From Vibrio sp. SCSIO 43136 (GTDB taxonomy: Bacteria > Pseudomonadota > Gammaproteobacteria > Enterobacterales > Vibrionaceae), in the NCBI RefSeq assembly GCF_023716565.1, contig NZ_CP071849.1, positions 1,426,001 to 1,490,000 of the forward strand: a stretch of DNA of 64,000 nucleotides, in the 5' to 3' direction. Below, piece by piece: positions 17,644-29,300 of the stretch (position 1 is its first letter; each line of letters begins with the position of its first letter). The translations under genes and the position numbers were made by a program. The notes beneath the pieces were generated by a model. It had not been told where the DNA came from and did no database searches. It was given only the letters and a program-made list of their open reading frames with translations.

Positions 17644-18027
17644 CTACTTACGTTCACTCACACAGCTAAACACCACTTCATCGTCACCACGCATACCGAA
17701 ATTTTGATAGTCGCTAGAGCGAGCGGTTTGATTATCTTGGCAAAGTAAGCGCAGAGACTCTTCACTCAGTCGAACAGAACTCAATTGTACCCAGACAACA
17801 CCAAGCCCTTTGATGTTGAGCAAAACTTTGGAGCCTTGGCGATCCAATACAGTGAGCGGCGGTTTAGGCAAATCACTGGCCGCATAGATATTCCAGCTTC
17901 CATCGTGCATTTCTACATCAACTGCTGGCTCCAACCAAGCCTCGACAACAAGTGGAGCTGGCTCATTGGCAAAACCCGATGAAGCGCTAATGCAGGCAAG
18001 CCCGAGAAGAAGTTTACTTTTCATCAT
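17644..18027 (-). CDS. small exported hypothetical protein coupled to the CHASE2 gene
   Basis: 127 residues from ATG 18027 with GAGGAG upstream. The start lies inside the last codons of the CHASE2 gene (14-bp overlap), implying translational coupling. It begins with a signal peptide (MMKSKLLLGLACISASSGFA). The mature part is beta-rich (WNIYAASDLPKPPLTVLDRQGSKVLLNIKGLGVVWVQLSSV), reminiscent of a small SH3-like barrel, and has two cysteines (LLCQDN, VFSCVSE) that could be disulfide-bonded. The family is unrecognised. Position suggests it is the third component of the caspase/CHASE2 unit. Confidence 0.7.
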   Translation of the reverse strand: MMKSKLLLGLACISASSGFANEPAPLVVEAWLEPAVDVEMHDGSWNIYAASDLPKPPLTVLDRQGSKVLLNIKGLGVVWVQLSSVRLSEESLRLLCQDNQTARSSDYQNFGMRGDDEVVFSCVSERK

Positions 18028-19387
18028 TTGGTTGCTCCTCTTCAGGTGATAGACCATATTCTGACTCGATTTTCTCTATCAGTTGGATACCTGCCCAGCC
18101 CAGTGCGAGTATGGATATCCAGCTCGATGGCGCATAATGAAACCAGCCAAACACTATACCGAGCACCAGCAAGATAAATACCCCGCTCAACACCCACAAA
18201 CGTTCGTTGAGCCAAGCGAATAGAGGCACTTCCAGCACCCAAGTACGTACTGCGATAAGTAAGCTGATGTAAATCATCCAAATGGCGAAATTAACATGAT
18301 CGACGTTATCGTCTTCACGAGTATAGCTGTCTTGATAAACCAGCAAGTTATCCAGAGCCATTGCGTGGAAGAAGACGCCCGGCAATGCGCCGTGCACAGG
18401 AGATACTACGTAGTCATGCACCCCTTCTATTTGTCCACCGACCAAAACGATAGCGTCTTTAACCCACGCTCTCACTTGCTCTCGTTCGCTCTCAATCGGT
18501 GAGCGAACCATCGCCATTAGCTCATCGGCATACAACAGTCGTTGTGGCGGGCAGATTTGCAGTGTTTGAGGCTCTTCAAAAATGGGCACAATATTTTGTA
18601 CCACCGACCATGCGGCCCTTCCTAGTACTTGTATTAAGTTGCCTCGTTCTCGGCATTCTCCAATCCTATGTGGCAGCAAGATATCCGCGGCATTGGAGTT
18701 CCAGCGCACACTCATTGAAGCACTGTCATCGGGCGCCAAGCCGTCACAATCGTGGCTTTGGCAGTAGTGGTTATATAACGCTGTTGCAGTGGTTGGTGTG
18801 GAGTCATCAACAAACACAGGGTACAGGTCGCCTTCTCCTTCCCATCCATTCGCCACCAAAGTGGCAAACTCGGAAAGATCTGTGGCAACGGTTGAGTCAA
18901 ATGAGGAATTAGCGGTACCACGGGCGAAAAACAGTGGTACTTGCGTCAACTGATGCATGGCAGACAACTTGGCAACAGCTCGGTCGTAGGTTGGGTCCAG
19001 CGAGCGCTTTTTCATCCACATCACATCGTAAAATAACGCGCTTGGAGATTGTGCCATCAAGGTAGAAATTAAGTTCGCTTGATCAAGGTAGGACAGTGGC
19101 CAATCATTGGATTGCCAGATATTGGGGTACAGGTTGGCTATCGCTTTGTCGTTAAACAGCACCACCAGCAACTTATCGTGACTGGCTGTTGCGTCATATT
19201 GCCCAGAAACCAATCGGTATATGGCTTTCTCCCCTGCACGCTCACTGGCGCTACCTAATCCATAAGGGTCGCCATAAATCAGCCATGCGCCGAGCACAAA
19301 CATAAACAGCCATTGAGCTGAAAAAGTAAACCGCAAATAGAAGGCTTTTAAACCCCGTTTAACTTGTGAGATGAGTGAAACCTGCAT
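18014..19387 (-). CDS. CHASE2 domain-containing membrane protein without an output domain
   Basis: 457 residues. An N-terminal membrane segment (WLFMFVLGAWLIYG) is followed by a large extracytoplasmic CHASE2-type domain (about residues 45-350) with LLVVLFNDKAIANLYP, WPLSYLDQANLISTL, ALFYDVMW, LPHRIGEC and VKDAIVLVGGQIEGVHDYVVSPVHGALPGVFFHAMALDNLL. About three membrane segments then end at residue 440, with only a short acidic tail (SPEEEQPNDEK). CHASE2 normally feeds kinases or cyclases; none is attached here. ATG 19387 follows GAGGGAG, 16 bp after the caspase gene. Confidence 0.85.
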   Translation of the reverse strand: MQVSLISQVKRGLKAFYLRFTFSAQWLFMFVLGAWLIYGDPYGLGSASERAGEKAIYRLVSGQYDATASHDKLLVVLFNDKAIANLYPNIWQSNDWPLSYLDQANLISTLMAQSPSALFYDVMWMKKRSLDPTYDRAVAKLSAMHQLTQVPLFFARGTANSSFDSTVATDLSEFATLVANGWEGEGDLYPVFVDDSTPTTATALYNHYCQSHDCDGLAPDDSASMSVRWNSNAADILLPHRIGECRERGNLIQVLGRAAWSVVQNIVPIFEEPQTLQICPPQRLLYADELMAMVRSPIESEREQVRAWVKDAIVLVGGQIEGVHDYVVSPVHGALPGVFFHAMALDNLLVYQDSYTREDDNVDHVNFAIWMIYISLLIAVRTWVLEVPLFAWLNERLWVLSGVFILLVLGIVFGWFHYAPSSWISILALGWAGIQLIEKIESEYGLSPEEEQPNDEK

Positions 19388-19403
19388 CCGTGCGTGCTCC
19401 CTC

Positions 19404-21464
19404 TTACTGCGTTTGCAATCTGATCACACTGATCGCTGCTCGACCATTTGATTTCTCTTTTTTCTTGAACGCCCGAGTCGCCGCTACATCACCCAGCGAT
19501 TGTGCAAAGACATCCTCATAGCTGCCATCGCCACGAGTGGCTATCTCTTCGCCAACTCGAATAAAGGTACTGCTTTCAAGTGACTCCTGTTGCAAATGAC
19601 TGAGAGACATTTGCGGTGCAGTTTTGCTGGCAGGCACGGCAATCACCACAAATTGCTCTTCCCCTTGAGTACTGGCACTGCTCATTTCTCCTTCAAAATC
19701 TTCCGATTCACCAGCAGACAAGCGTCCACTAAAGCCAGGGTCTGGGAAGATCTGAGTGATCCCCATACCGCTGTCGATGAACATCACAGCTAGATCCACT
19801 GGATTGCGACCTCGGTTGGTAAACGATACCTTGAGCAGATCGCCATCTTGAGCTGTGATCACCTGCTCTAGCCCACGAGACTCGTTGTTTAATGATACAT
19901 CTGACTCAATACTAGATTTACCTTGCATGCTAGCCGCTAAACGTCTGAGGTTATAGGCACGAACGACTCGTGAAACTCCGTTGTGAAGCGTCTTATCCGC
20001 ATTAGGTACTCGTTCCAAACTGAGTGACAAATACTTCTCTTGCTGCTTATCATCACACACCTCATTGGAGGTGCTAGCTACCAAGTCACAAGGCAAGAAT
20101 TGGTTGGTTAAGGTGAAAAAGTAAAGCCTCTGTGGCGTTACATACAAAGAGATATCCGCAACATCATCACTTGCCACCCATTCAACCGTGCGAGCAAGGT
20201 GCTCATTGTCGGAGAGCAATTGCGTCATCGCCGTTACCCACTTCTCATTTGGCATTTTTTGCCATTTAAAGCGGATTTTTTCCGGTACGGCAGGGCTAAG
20301 TAGCGAGACGTAATGCGCTTTATTTCCGTCAGCTTGGTGGCTAAGAGCGCCATCACGAAGCTCAGCTTGGCTAGTAGTTAGCCCAGACTGAGTCACCTCC
20401 ATCACTGCAACAGGCTCATCACTGCCAATATCGGCAAACACTTCTACCACAGCACCGACACCAAGCCCATTGAGCTGACCTGCTTGAATCGTATATCGGC
20501 CTTTTTTCTCAGTGAGGGCAAATCGCTCTGAGATCTCCCCTTCTCGATGGAAAATAGGTTGATCCAATTGGGCCCCGCCTTCAAACAAAGGCATGGTGCG
20601 ATACCACGGCATGCTGTTGTAACTCGATAAGATCCCTTGAGCGAGCTGACGATAAGTAATATTAGGGTTTTGGCTGATAAGGTTGGTCATGGTGTAAGTG
20701 AACAGCCCCTGAGGCGAGCTAACTTCACCATTCGGCAGCAGCATTTCTGGGGCTTCTTCATTGCTTTGCGCAGCGCCAAAGCTCACCAAAGCCCCTGCAT
20801 CAGAAGCCAGCTCAACGGGTGCTAAAGTATCTGCCACGGGAAGGGCTTTGCTCTTAGCAGGTTTTGAAGAACGCAACGCCTGAAGACCCACATTACGCGA
20901 GCGAAACTCTTGTCCAGTCAAACTGCGCGTCATAGTGCCGGAGTGGCATGAGTCGAACACCACCCACACATTTGCGCCCTTATTACGCAGACGCGTGGTA
21001 AGAACATTCACTTGGTTGTCGGTAAGGCTGTTGCTCACCGTACCCAGTTTTTTAGACCATTGACCGATATCGCGCGGTAAGAAGATTTCATCGAGTCCAT
21101 CGGCACCTTCTTCTTTCCCCCCGCTCAAGTTCGGTTGCTGACTGCCGTGACCGGAGAAGTGTAAGTAAACAAAATCGCCTCGGTTAACCTTGGCTGTGAT
21201 GCTTTCAAATGCGGCCAAAATATTACTACGAGTGGGCAAAGGTGCACCTTCTACACCATCAGCAAGCAAGGTGATATTGTCAGAAGATACCCCTTGTTGC
21301 TGCAACATAGTTTTTACTCTCAAGGCATCATACTTTGGACCTTCAAGATTGAGTGACGGGTCCAAACTTGGGTATTCAGATACCCCAACCACTAGCGCAT
21401 GGTAAGTTGTCGCTTGAGTCGTGAGCGTAAACAGGAGAGTGAAGATAGCCAGCAAAGCACGCAT
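19404..21464 (-). CDS. exported caspase-fold (peptidase C14) protein with DUF4384-like C-terminal domain
   Basis: 686 residues with a signal peptide (MRALLAIFTLLFTLTTQA). The caspase domain starts at once (YHALVVGVSEYP) and has the catalytic histidine in HFSGHGSQ (His106) and the catalytic cysteine in VVFDSCHSGT (Cys173), with EGADGLDEIFLPRDI between them. About residues 300-690 are beta-rich; FTNRGRNPVDLAVMFIDSG through TQIFPDPGFSG resembles DUF4384, a partner domain of bacterial caspases. The product should be a periplasmic or secreted cysteine protease. It is first in an operon with the CHASE2 and small exported genes, and divergent from the DUF900/giant caspase operon. Confidence 0.88.
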   Translation of the reverse strand: MRALLAIFTLLFTLTTQATTYHALVVGVSEYPSLDPSLNLEGPKYDALRVKTMLQQQGVSSDNITLLADGVEGAPLPTRSNILAAFESITAKVNRGDFVYLHFSGHGSQQPNLSGGKEEGADGLDEIFLPRDIGQWSKKLGTVSNSLTDNQVNVLTTRLRNKGANVWVVFDSCHSGTMTRSLTGQEFRSRNVGLQALRSSKPAKSKALPVADTLAPVELASDAGALVSFGAAQSNEEAPEMLLPNGEVSSPQGLFTYTMTNLISQNPNITYRQLAQGILSSYNSMPWYRTMPLFEGGAQLDQPIFHREGEISERFALTEKKGRYTIQAGQLNGLGVGAVVEVFADIGSDEPVAVMEVTQSGLTTSQAELRDGALSHQADGNKAHYVSLLSPAVPEKIRFKWQKMPNEKWVTAMTQLLSDNEHLARTVEWVASDDVADISLYVTPQRLYFFTLTNQFLPCDLVASTSNEVCDDKQQEKYLSLSLERVPNADKTLHNGVSRVVRAYNLRRLAASMQGKSSIESDVSLNNESRGLEQVITAQDGDLLKVSFTNRGRNPVDLAVMFIDSGMGITQIFPDPGFSGRLSAGESEDFEGEMSSASTQGEEQFVVIAVPASKTAPQMSLSHLQQESLESSTFIRVGEEIATRGDGSYEDVFAQSLGDVAATRAFKKKEKSNGRAAISVIRLQTQ

Positions 21465-21625
21465 ATAAATGATCCTTTTCCTACACTGTTCAACGCAAAT
21501 TGTGCCATCAAACCTATGATGAACCCTTGTCTAAACTGAACAGCAGTAATGAAGTTTTCCCTAACTCATTTCAATAGTTACAGCACACTATTCGGTGCCA
21601 AAAGTACAAATAAAGCCAACCCAAT

Positions 21626-21643
21626 TGTAGCAATCATGCTACA
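21626..21643. promoter_or_regulatory. palindrome in the divergent caspase-locus promoter region
   Basis: TGTAGCAATCATGCTACA, 7-bp arms with a 4-base centre, in the 260-bp region between the two divergent caspase operons. It has no T tract, so it looks more like an operator than a terminator. The regulator is unknown. Confidence 0.4.
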
Positions 21644-21724
21644 TTTACCCAATAAATTAATAACTCCAAATCGATAAGATTCAGAGTTTTGAGAACAGAA
21701 GAATTGGCATTCATGGAGGAGTGC

Positions 21725-23320
21725 ATGGCTATTTCGTTTTTGGCTAATCGTCGCTTGAGTACCAAGCTCATCGCTTCACTATGTTTTCTTGGTGGAAGTT
21801 TACTGGCCAGCTCAAACACTTTCGCAGGTATTAAAACCAAAGATGGCAAGGTACTCGAAAAGCCTTGTCCAAGCGCAGAGTTCGGCGAGCTGTTTTTCGG
21901 TCAAGAAAAATCCTTTGGCACATCTCGCCTAGACCCACTCAACTACCTGCTCAATAAATCAAGCTATGAAACTCAAGAGATGTATTTGATTTGGTTAACG
22001 GACCAAACCAATTACCACGGCAGTTACCGCATTCAATCTCCGTTTGCAGGGGCGGATCTTGTGGCGGTAGGCGTGGCGTGTGAGCAGCTGACCCCAGGGC
22101 TAGAACAAGCTCTAATTGCGACACGAAAAATGGTCAGCCCCAATCAAACATTGGCACTGGATACTCACTACATGGGCGATCTCGGCCTTTCGTTTGACCA
22201 AATTGTGCAGCTGCAAGGCGAAGCCTTTCTCAGCGCCAACAAAGAGCAGCCGCCTGAGCTCTATGAAACCATCGCCGAACTGGCCTACCACATTGACAAT
22301 TCACAAGTGCGCGCCAAATCTCGTAGTTTAGAGGACGAGTACTTTATTCAAACCGTCTATTACGCTACCACCCGAGCTCCAGAGCAAGACGATGACGTTT
22401 ATTATGGAGGTGAGCGCGACGTACAAACGCCACTTCGCTTGGGACAAGCAGACATATCTATACCCAAAAACCATGAGCGCGGAGCGATAGAACAGCCTTG
22501 GCTATCGCTTAAGTGGTTAAAGCAGCCCAATAAGCATGTGCTGATCCAGTCTGTCACTGAAATGAAACCTGATAGCTTTTGGCAATCGCTACCCATCAAG
22601 CAAGGCCAAGGAGCTTGGGACAACAGTGTAATTGTCTACATCCACGGCTATAACGTGGCGTTCAGATCGGCGCTTAAACGCACCGCCCAAATGGCCTACG
22701 ACTTTAATTTTTCAGGTGTGCCTTTGCTGTTTTCTTGGCCGTCAAACGGTTCCCTGCTTGATTATGCATCTGACCGAGAAGATGCTATGTGGAGTGCGAC
22801 CTACTTAACTTCATTCCTTGACTCTTTGGATGATAAATACCCTGATAGCAACGTTCATATCGTTGCACATAGTATGGGTAACCAAGTACTGCTCAATGCG
22901 CTCAATGAAATGGCGCTACAGGATCAAAGCACTCGCTTTAGCAGCGTGATTTTGGCTGCACCTGATGTGGATAGCCAGTGGTTTGAATATCAACTTGCTC
23001 CAAGAATTCAAAATCTTGCGCACAACTGGGCGATCTATACTTCTGAAAATGATGGAGCGCTTATAGCCTCAGAAAAGGTTAACCAAGCTCGACGCCTTGG
23101 CATGCCAGTCAGCCTGGTTGAAGGGGTAGATGTGATAGATACCAGCGGCTTGAATGCTGCACCATGGAGTATTCCTGAATCTCACTCTTATTACGCTAAC
23201 AAGCTGCCAGTGATTGAAGATTTGATTGCTCATTTGAAGGGCATTGATCCTGACCAACGTAACCTACTTAAAGCCAGTAATGCTCAAGGCAATTACTGGC
23301 GAATGATTGACGAAGAGTAA
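21725..23320 (+). CDS. exported DUF900-type alpha/beta hydrolase
   Basis: 531 residues from ATG 21725, which has GGAGGAG five bases upstream; earlier in-frame codons (TTG 21689, ATG 21713) are less likely. The N-terminus is a signal peptide ending SSNTFA. After about 200 residues of unassigned sequence comes the DUF900 signature: QTVYYATTRAPE, YYGGERD, the oxyanion region YIHGYNVAF (His307), LFSWPSNGS, and the nucleophile elbow VAHSMGN (Ser383). Members act as esterase- or lipase-like hydrolases. It is followed after 19 bp by the giant caspase gene, so the two are co-transcribed and probably both exported. Confidence 0.85.
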   Translation: MAISFLANRRLSTKLIASLCFLGGSLLASSNTFAGIKTKDGKVLEKPCPSAEFGELFFGQEKSFGTSRLDPLNYLLNKSSYETQEMYLIWLTDQTNYHGSYRIQSPFAGADLVAVGVACEQLTPGLEQALIATRKMVSPNQTLALDTHYMGDLGLSFDQIVQLQGEAFLSANKEQPPELYETIAELAYHIDNSQVRAKSRSLEDEYFIQTVYYATTRAPEQDDDVYYGGERDVQTPLRLGQADISIPKNHERGAIEQPWLSLKWLKQPNKHVLIQSVTEMKPDSFWQSLPIKQGQGAWDNSVIVYIHGYNVAFRSALKRTAQMAYDFNFSGVPLLFSWPSNGSLLDYASDREDAMWSATYLTSFLDSLDDKYPDSNVHIVAHSMGNQVLLNALNEMALQDQSTRFSSVILAAPDVDSQWFEYQLAPRIQNLAHNWAIYTSENDGALIASEKVNQARRLGMPVSLVEGVDVIDTSGLNAAPWSIPESHSYYANKLPVIEDLIAHLKGIDPDQRNLLKASNAQGNYWRMIDEE

Positions 23321-23339
23321 CTTCAACTGAGGAACCACT

Positions 23340-26300
23340 GTGAAGCTAGCAAAACGACTTTCTCTTGGCACGTTTTACGCCCTGTTCGCCACCTCCATGC
23401 TAGCTTCCCCCAACGCTTTGGCGGCTCAAGAGTGTAAAAGGGGTTCCCTAGATCAAGCGAAAGACATACGACAGGCCATTGCTGCCGACAAGGCAAGTGA
23501 GACTCAGTGGCTACTCGAAAACTGTTCCAATCCAAGCCTTATCTCCAGCAACTCTCTTGAGTGGGCGCAGCTAGCACTTCAAACCCAATCAGACCCGATA
23601 TGGCAAAGCCTCATTGACGCTAATATCGACTTGTCACAACCGGTTAAATTTGGTCAAACCCTGTTCGATTGGGCGCTTGAACAAAATAACCCATGGGCGG
23701 TTGATAAGCTTATCCAACACAATGCAGCTAACTCGCTTGCGTTTAGCTTTGGCCACCTTGGCGTTGAACCACTAAACAATGATCACACTGAACTGGTCGA
23801 TGTGTTGATCAAGCACGGTTATCAGCCAGAGCAAGCGCCCTCTTTACTCGCCGCTGCACTTGAACAAGATAACCCTACGTTGGTGTCCAAAATCATCAAC
23901 CGCTACCAAATCAACCTTGGGGAGAGCATTGATTACTCCATCACAGCGGCCTTAACCCATGTTTTTCAGCGTGGCGATACCAAAACCATCCATTTGCTGC
24001 TCGACAACGGTCTATCACTCAAATGGAACTCTGATGCGGCGCCAATGCTCGAAAACGCCGTTAAATCTGACGATGAAGAGCTGGTGACCAAAATATGCCA
24101 GTCTGGTTACCAAGAGTTTTTTACGCCAATAGAGCTTGCGATCACTGGACAACATACCGAGTCGCTCGCGGCTATCACTGCTCACTGTGTCCCGAGGGTC
24201 TATCAAGAAACCGCTTACCAAAATAATGTTCAAACGGTTCTGGCAAGTCGCAACCCCGAACTTTATCAGGCTTTTTGGTCAGGAGTTTTTGACATTAACG
24301 ATCCAATCTCTTGGAAAAAAGATGCGTTAAGTTTTTCAGTGGAATCCAACGACATTTGGATGATGGAACAACTGCTTGCCCTAGGCGCAGATTCTAAAAA
24401 GGAATACTCAGACCAACTCCTAGTCAATGATGCCATCAAAAGTCTATCGCCTGAGATTGCATTGCGGCTGATTGAGCTCGGAGCACCAACAAGCCTTTAT
24501 GGCGACTATAAAACTATCCACGCTACTGATTCGGCGCTACAACATGGTCAAACCGAGGTTTATAACGCCTTAATTGCTAAAGGAGCCACGCTAGAAATAG
24601 CGCTACCCAAACAGTGTGAAGATGCAAAAGAGAGCGGTAACTGGTACGTGCTTTCCGTTTGCCACGATAAGCAGCTCATCGACGATATCAGTAATTACAT
24701 TGGCCCAGCGCTATTATCCGCCGCTGAGCGAAAAGACTTAGACACAGTAAAACAGTTGATAGCCCGAGGTGCGCCGCTGGATTCCGGATCGTATAAGCAT
24801 GAGTCGGCACTTTCCATTGCTGTCGAGAACAATGACCGAGCACTCATCGACTACCTATTAACACTAGAGCACCCACAACACTTAGTAGACCAAGCCTTCA
24901 AATCTTTAGCCATTGAAAAACACAACCACCTCTATCCTGTTTTAATTGAAGCTAACCTCACGCCTCCTGCTAACCTAATGCATGACGCCATGTGGTTTAA
25001 GAATATCGAACTGGTGGAGTACATGGTGAATCAGGGAGCAGACCCTTTAACGCTTGATGCGTTTGGTAACACCCTGCTAACCAGCTTTGCTAGCGCTACC
25101 CATTGGCTCGCTGATGAAAAAAACCTTGCCGAGATCCAAAATGCACTACTTGAACTAGGTATCGACCCAAGCACCGAGAACCAAAAAGGCCAAACCGCTC
25201 TGTCACTTTGGCTACAACAAACGCAAACCAATCAATATATTCAAGCCTTATCGATGCCAGCCATTGAGCTTATCGAGTCAGGGCAATTCGTGCCTGAGCC
25301 AAAACAAGGCAACTACGTACCTTTGCTAGACCATTTAATAAAACATGCCAATAGCGCTCATGCGTTACTGCTGTTGCAAAGTGGCATCTTGGCATCCAGC
25401 ACTCAAGCGGTCGACTTATCACCACTCAATCGAGCTATTCAAACCAAGCAGTATGCACTTATCAAACCGCTCATCGAAGCGAAAGCAGACGTCAACGCCA
25501 TTGATGAATCCACAGGGCTTCGAACGCTACACCTTGCGGTGCAAAGCGGCTCAGTTGAAGTTGCTGAACTAGTGATTGAAGCAGGTGCGCAACTTGAAGG
25601 GAAAGCAAGAACGTCCAACGGGGCAAGTGCATTATCATTAGCATTGCAGGCCGAACAACCAGAGATGGTTAAGTTGCTGCTAGAACGTGGCGCAGTAGTA
25701 GGCAAAGTCGATAACCAAGGCAATGATGCTTTTTATTATATTGCGGCAAACTCCCCTTCTAAGCAGGATTTAGAGAACCTACTTCGTGATTATGCGGTCG
25801 TGAATCAAGCCAATGTTGAACTGTATGTCAGCCGATTGTCTTCACTAGACGATGCACCACTCGCTCGTTCACCCAATGGTAAACTTTCGATTCGAAATGC
25901 CAATAATGTCATGGAGCTTTGGGACGAAAATAGTCAGCGAGCGCTACGCTTAATTGACGACAGTCGTAACTGGTATGAGTCGATCGTTTTTGTCGACTTC
26001 TATGACGATACCACCTTGCTGTTTGCCTATCGTGGAGACGAAGCTGTGACCATGCTCGATCTCTACAGCGGTGAGGTGATTAAATCCATCAAACCCAAAC
26101 TCGAACAGTATCAAGCGTTCAAAGCCAATGTAAAAAGCGCCCGATACAGCGCTCAATCTAAGCTGCTCGCCATCTCTGATGAATACGGTACCAGTGTCAT
26201 CAATACACAAGAGTGGAGCCTGCAACATCGCTGGCATGATATCGCACTCTACGACATCGAGTTCATTGAAAATGACACCCTACTGTCTGGGTTTGTGTTC

Positions 26301-29300
26301 CAAGACCATTACCGATTGCCGATCCTAGACCATGAAGAAGAGAGACCTACTCAGCCTAGCCCACAGGTGTTTGATTTTGCCTCGAAATCCCAAGTGCTCG
26401 CCATTGAGCACCTCTCAATTAACCGCAGCGGCATCGCTATCTCTAGTCAGGGGGACAGTGTTAAAGTTAAGGGGGAAATTGTCCATGTTTGGAATAGTGC
26501 CAACGGTGAGCTACTCAAAACCATAGATACCCAGCGTGGCGCCATCACCGACCTAGAGTTTCACCCAGATGGTGAGCACTTTGCGACCATCCACCAGCGC
26601 ACCGATGAAACCTACCAACTAGTGATGTGGTCACTAAGTACCAGTCAGGAGCTATGGAACGCAAGCATCGACACGGCTTCCTTTCACTCACCTAAGTTGC
26701 ACTTCACCAACGAAGGCCACCTGTTCGCTGTACCAGGTGATCAAAATATTGTGGTGTATGGCCTCGATTCTTCAAAACCGATTACCAGTTTTCGCACCAA
26801 TGGGGTGGGCGACGCACCAACAGTCAAATCCGTTGGCCCACAAACTGTATTGTTAGCTGATAACCAAGCGATACAACGAGTCAACTGGCGTTCAGGCAAA
26901 GTAGAAAAGCGCCTGACTCACTCAAAGCCGTTGCGATTTCACGACATTGATGTCCATCCCCACTATGGCGCTTATGCTCTGACTTATCAGCTGAGCGCGG
27001 AAAACAAAGTACACAACGTAAAACTGATGAAGCTCGATGATGAGCTCAATTTAACGCCTGTTGCCAAGCTTGATGACATCAAAAACGAAACTCTGCTTCG
27101 TCGCCTCACTAACTCGTCGTGTCTATACGATTTAGAAGTCTTGGCTAGTGATTCAGTGTTACTCAGCTGCTGGGAGACTGGGGTTGCCCATTGGTCCTTA
27201 GCTAACAATGAAGCCAGTTTACTTAGAAGTCACAATCGCAAAAAATTCAATACTCGCTTAGATGCAATTGCCGTTGACCTGCACCATAGCAAAGCTCTGA
27301 TAGCCTCCAGTGACTACTCGTTACACAGTTTAAATTTGCCTGATTTGTCCTCAATCCATGAAGACTATTATCGCTTCGACAACCGACTCAATATCAATAG
27401 CCTCGCACAGCAAGGCAATTACCTAGTCACAGGTTCTGAAAGCAATGAGACAACCAGCTTGTGGGATAAGTCCAGCCAGAAAGTCCTCGGTAAATTTGAC
27501 CACCCAGAGTTTTCCAAACAGGTCACAGGGGTGGCGATTGCAAGCCAAGCCGATCGAATGATCAGTTGGGATAGCCACAACGGGGTAGACTTATGGGAGC
27601 TCTCCACAACCAACTTCTTGAGCCGTTATAAGCATCGAGATCCTGCATATACCATAGTCTCAGCGGCTATCAGCCCAGATGCGTCTCATGCAGCTATCGG
27701 GTTGTCCGACGGTTCAGTGGAAATTTGGGACATCAAGACTAACCAAAGAGTCTCCGTTTTAGCTGCACAAAAACTCTGGGTAACCGCAGTTTCATATGAT
27801 GCCACGGGAGAGCGCCTGTTTGTCGGAGCAAACAGTGTATCTATTTGGGACACCAGCACTTGGCAGCAACTTGATGAACTGCCAACACCGGCAGGTTGGG
27901 TAGATAAACTCGCTGTCATGAGCAACGACCAGCTGGTCGTTGGCTATCGATTGCAGCAAAGCTCGCGTTCAGACAGTTATTACACCCTAATGTGGGATGT
28001 GACAAAGCAAAAAATCACCCAGCAATTTGACCAGCATAAGCTGCTCGCCAGTGATGACAGACAAAGCCTACTTGGCTTTGGTGAGCAGCTACTCACTCTT
28101 GACTCAGATGGCAAGCTCACCAATCACCCCGCCCGCCTTCAACAAGATGGGCACTACTTGTTGGATGGGCAGAACATCACTATCGGAACCCCAAATGCCT
28201 TACTGCGCACAGATGGGACTGAAATAGTACATTTTAAAGACCGACTACCCGTCAGCGATGTTGATGGTGAGTCTAACCTGCACCAAGTGCTTTATAGTCA
28301 CAATCGCCGATGGACCTTGGTTAGAACCGACAATCATTTTGGCTTATTTGACACCACTAACAACCAACAAATCGGCTGTTTCAGTGCGCCACTGGGCGCA
28401 ATCGAAAGCTATCACTATCAGCCAGAGCTGCGCAGTTTACACTTAACCGACAGCACCCTCGGTGCTCATCAAATCCACTTTGAACCGCTAGCAACTGCTG
28501 CGACCACGTGTCAGCCGCTAGAGTTAGCACACAACCAAACTACACTGCCAGATTCTGGTGACAGCTTCCAAATCGCCGAACGCAACAATCCTTGGAAAGT
28601 CGATTCAACCAAAGCAAGTTTGTCTGTCGTTAGCCAAGATAAGCTGAAGATGGCTTTTGCCAACGATAACCGTATTCAACTGCTCGATGTCGCTGCAGGC
28701 GCATTTATCGAGCCAATCTGGACAGACACCGCAGTTTATGCGCTAGCCATTTCTACCGATGGCACTTTCATCGCCACCATGCATAACGATACCCAAGTGC
28801 GAGTATTTAATACCAATTTGCTCACTCAAGTGGCGCAGTTTGAAGCTCAGTTTAGTCAAGCAGAGAGTATCTCCTTCACTCGAACTCAAGGTGAACTGCA
28901 ACTTAATTTAGTGACTACTCAAGACAAAGACGTCGAAGAAAACTGCTCACCAGGCTGCATCACTACAGTTCATTCGGTTGAAAGAGCCACTCAAACTTTT
29001 GCTGTGTTAGAGCCTAAGCAACTCAGTATCACTATTGAAGAGGGCAAACCTCACAACATAGAATTGCTCGCCTCGCTGTCGAATGCACAACAGATCACGG
29101 TGAAACAGCTAAACGATGAAGAAAATCTTCCGCTCACTAAGCCAAGTGATTTTGACGCCTTCGCTTGGTATCTCAAAGATCATGACTACATCATGGATGA
29201 TCATTGGTGGGTGTCTGGTATTGGCAGCAGCCAAGTGACCATTCTCGACCTCAATTCTGATCGCAGCTATGTTCACCAAATCTCATCACCTAAAATTGAA

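Noticed and set aside
21689..21724. Upstream TTG/ATG starts for the DUF900 hydrolase
   Set aside because: They would place extra residues before the signal peptide, while ATG 21725 has a strong GGAGGAG site.
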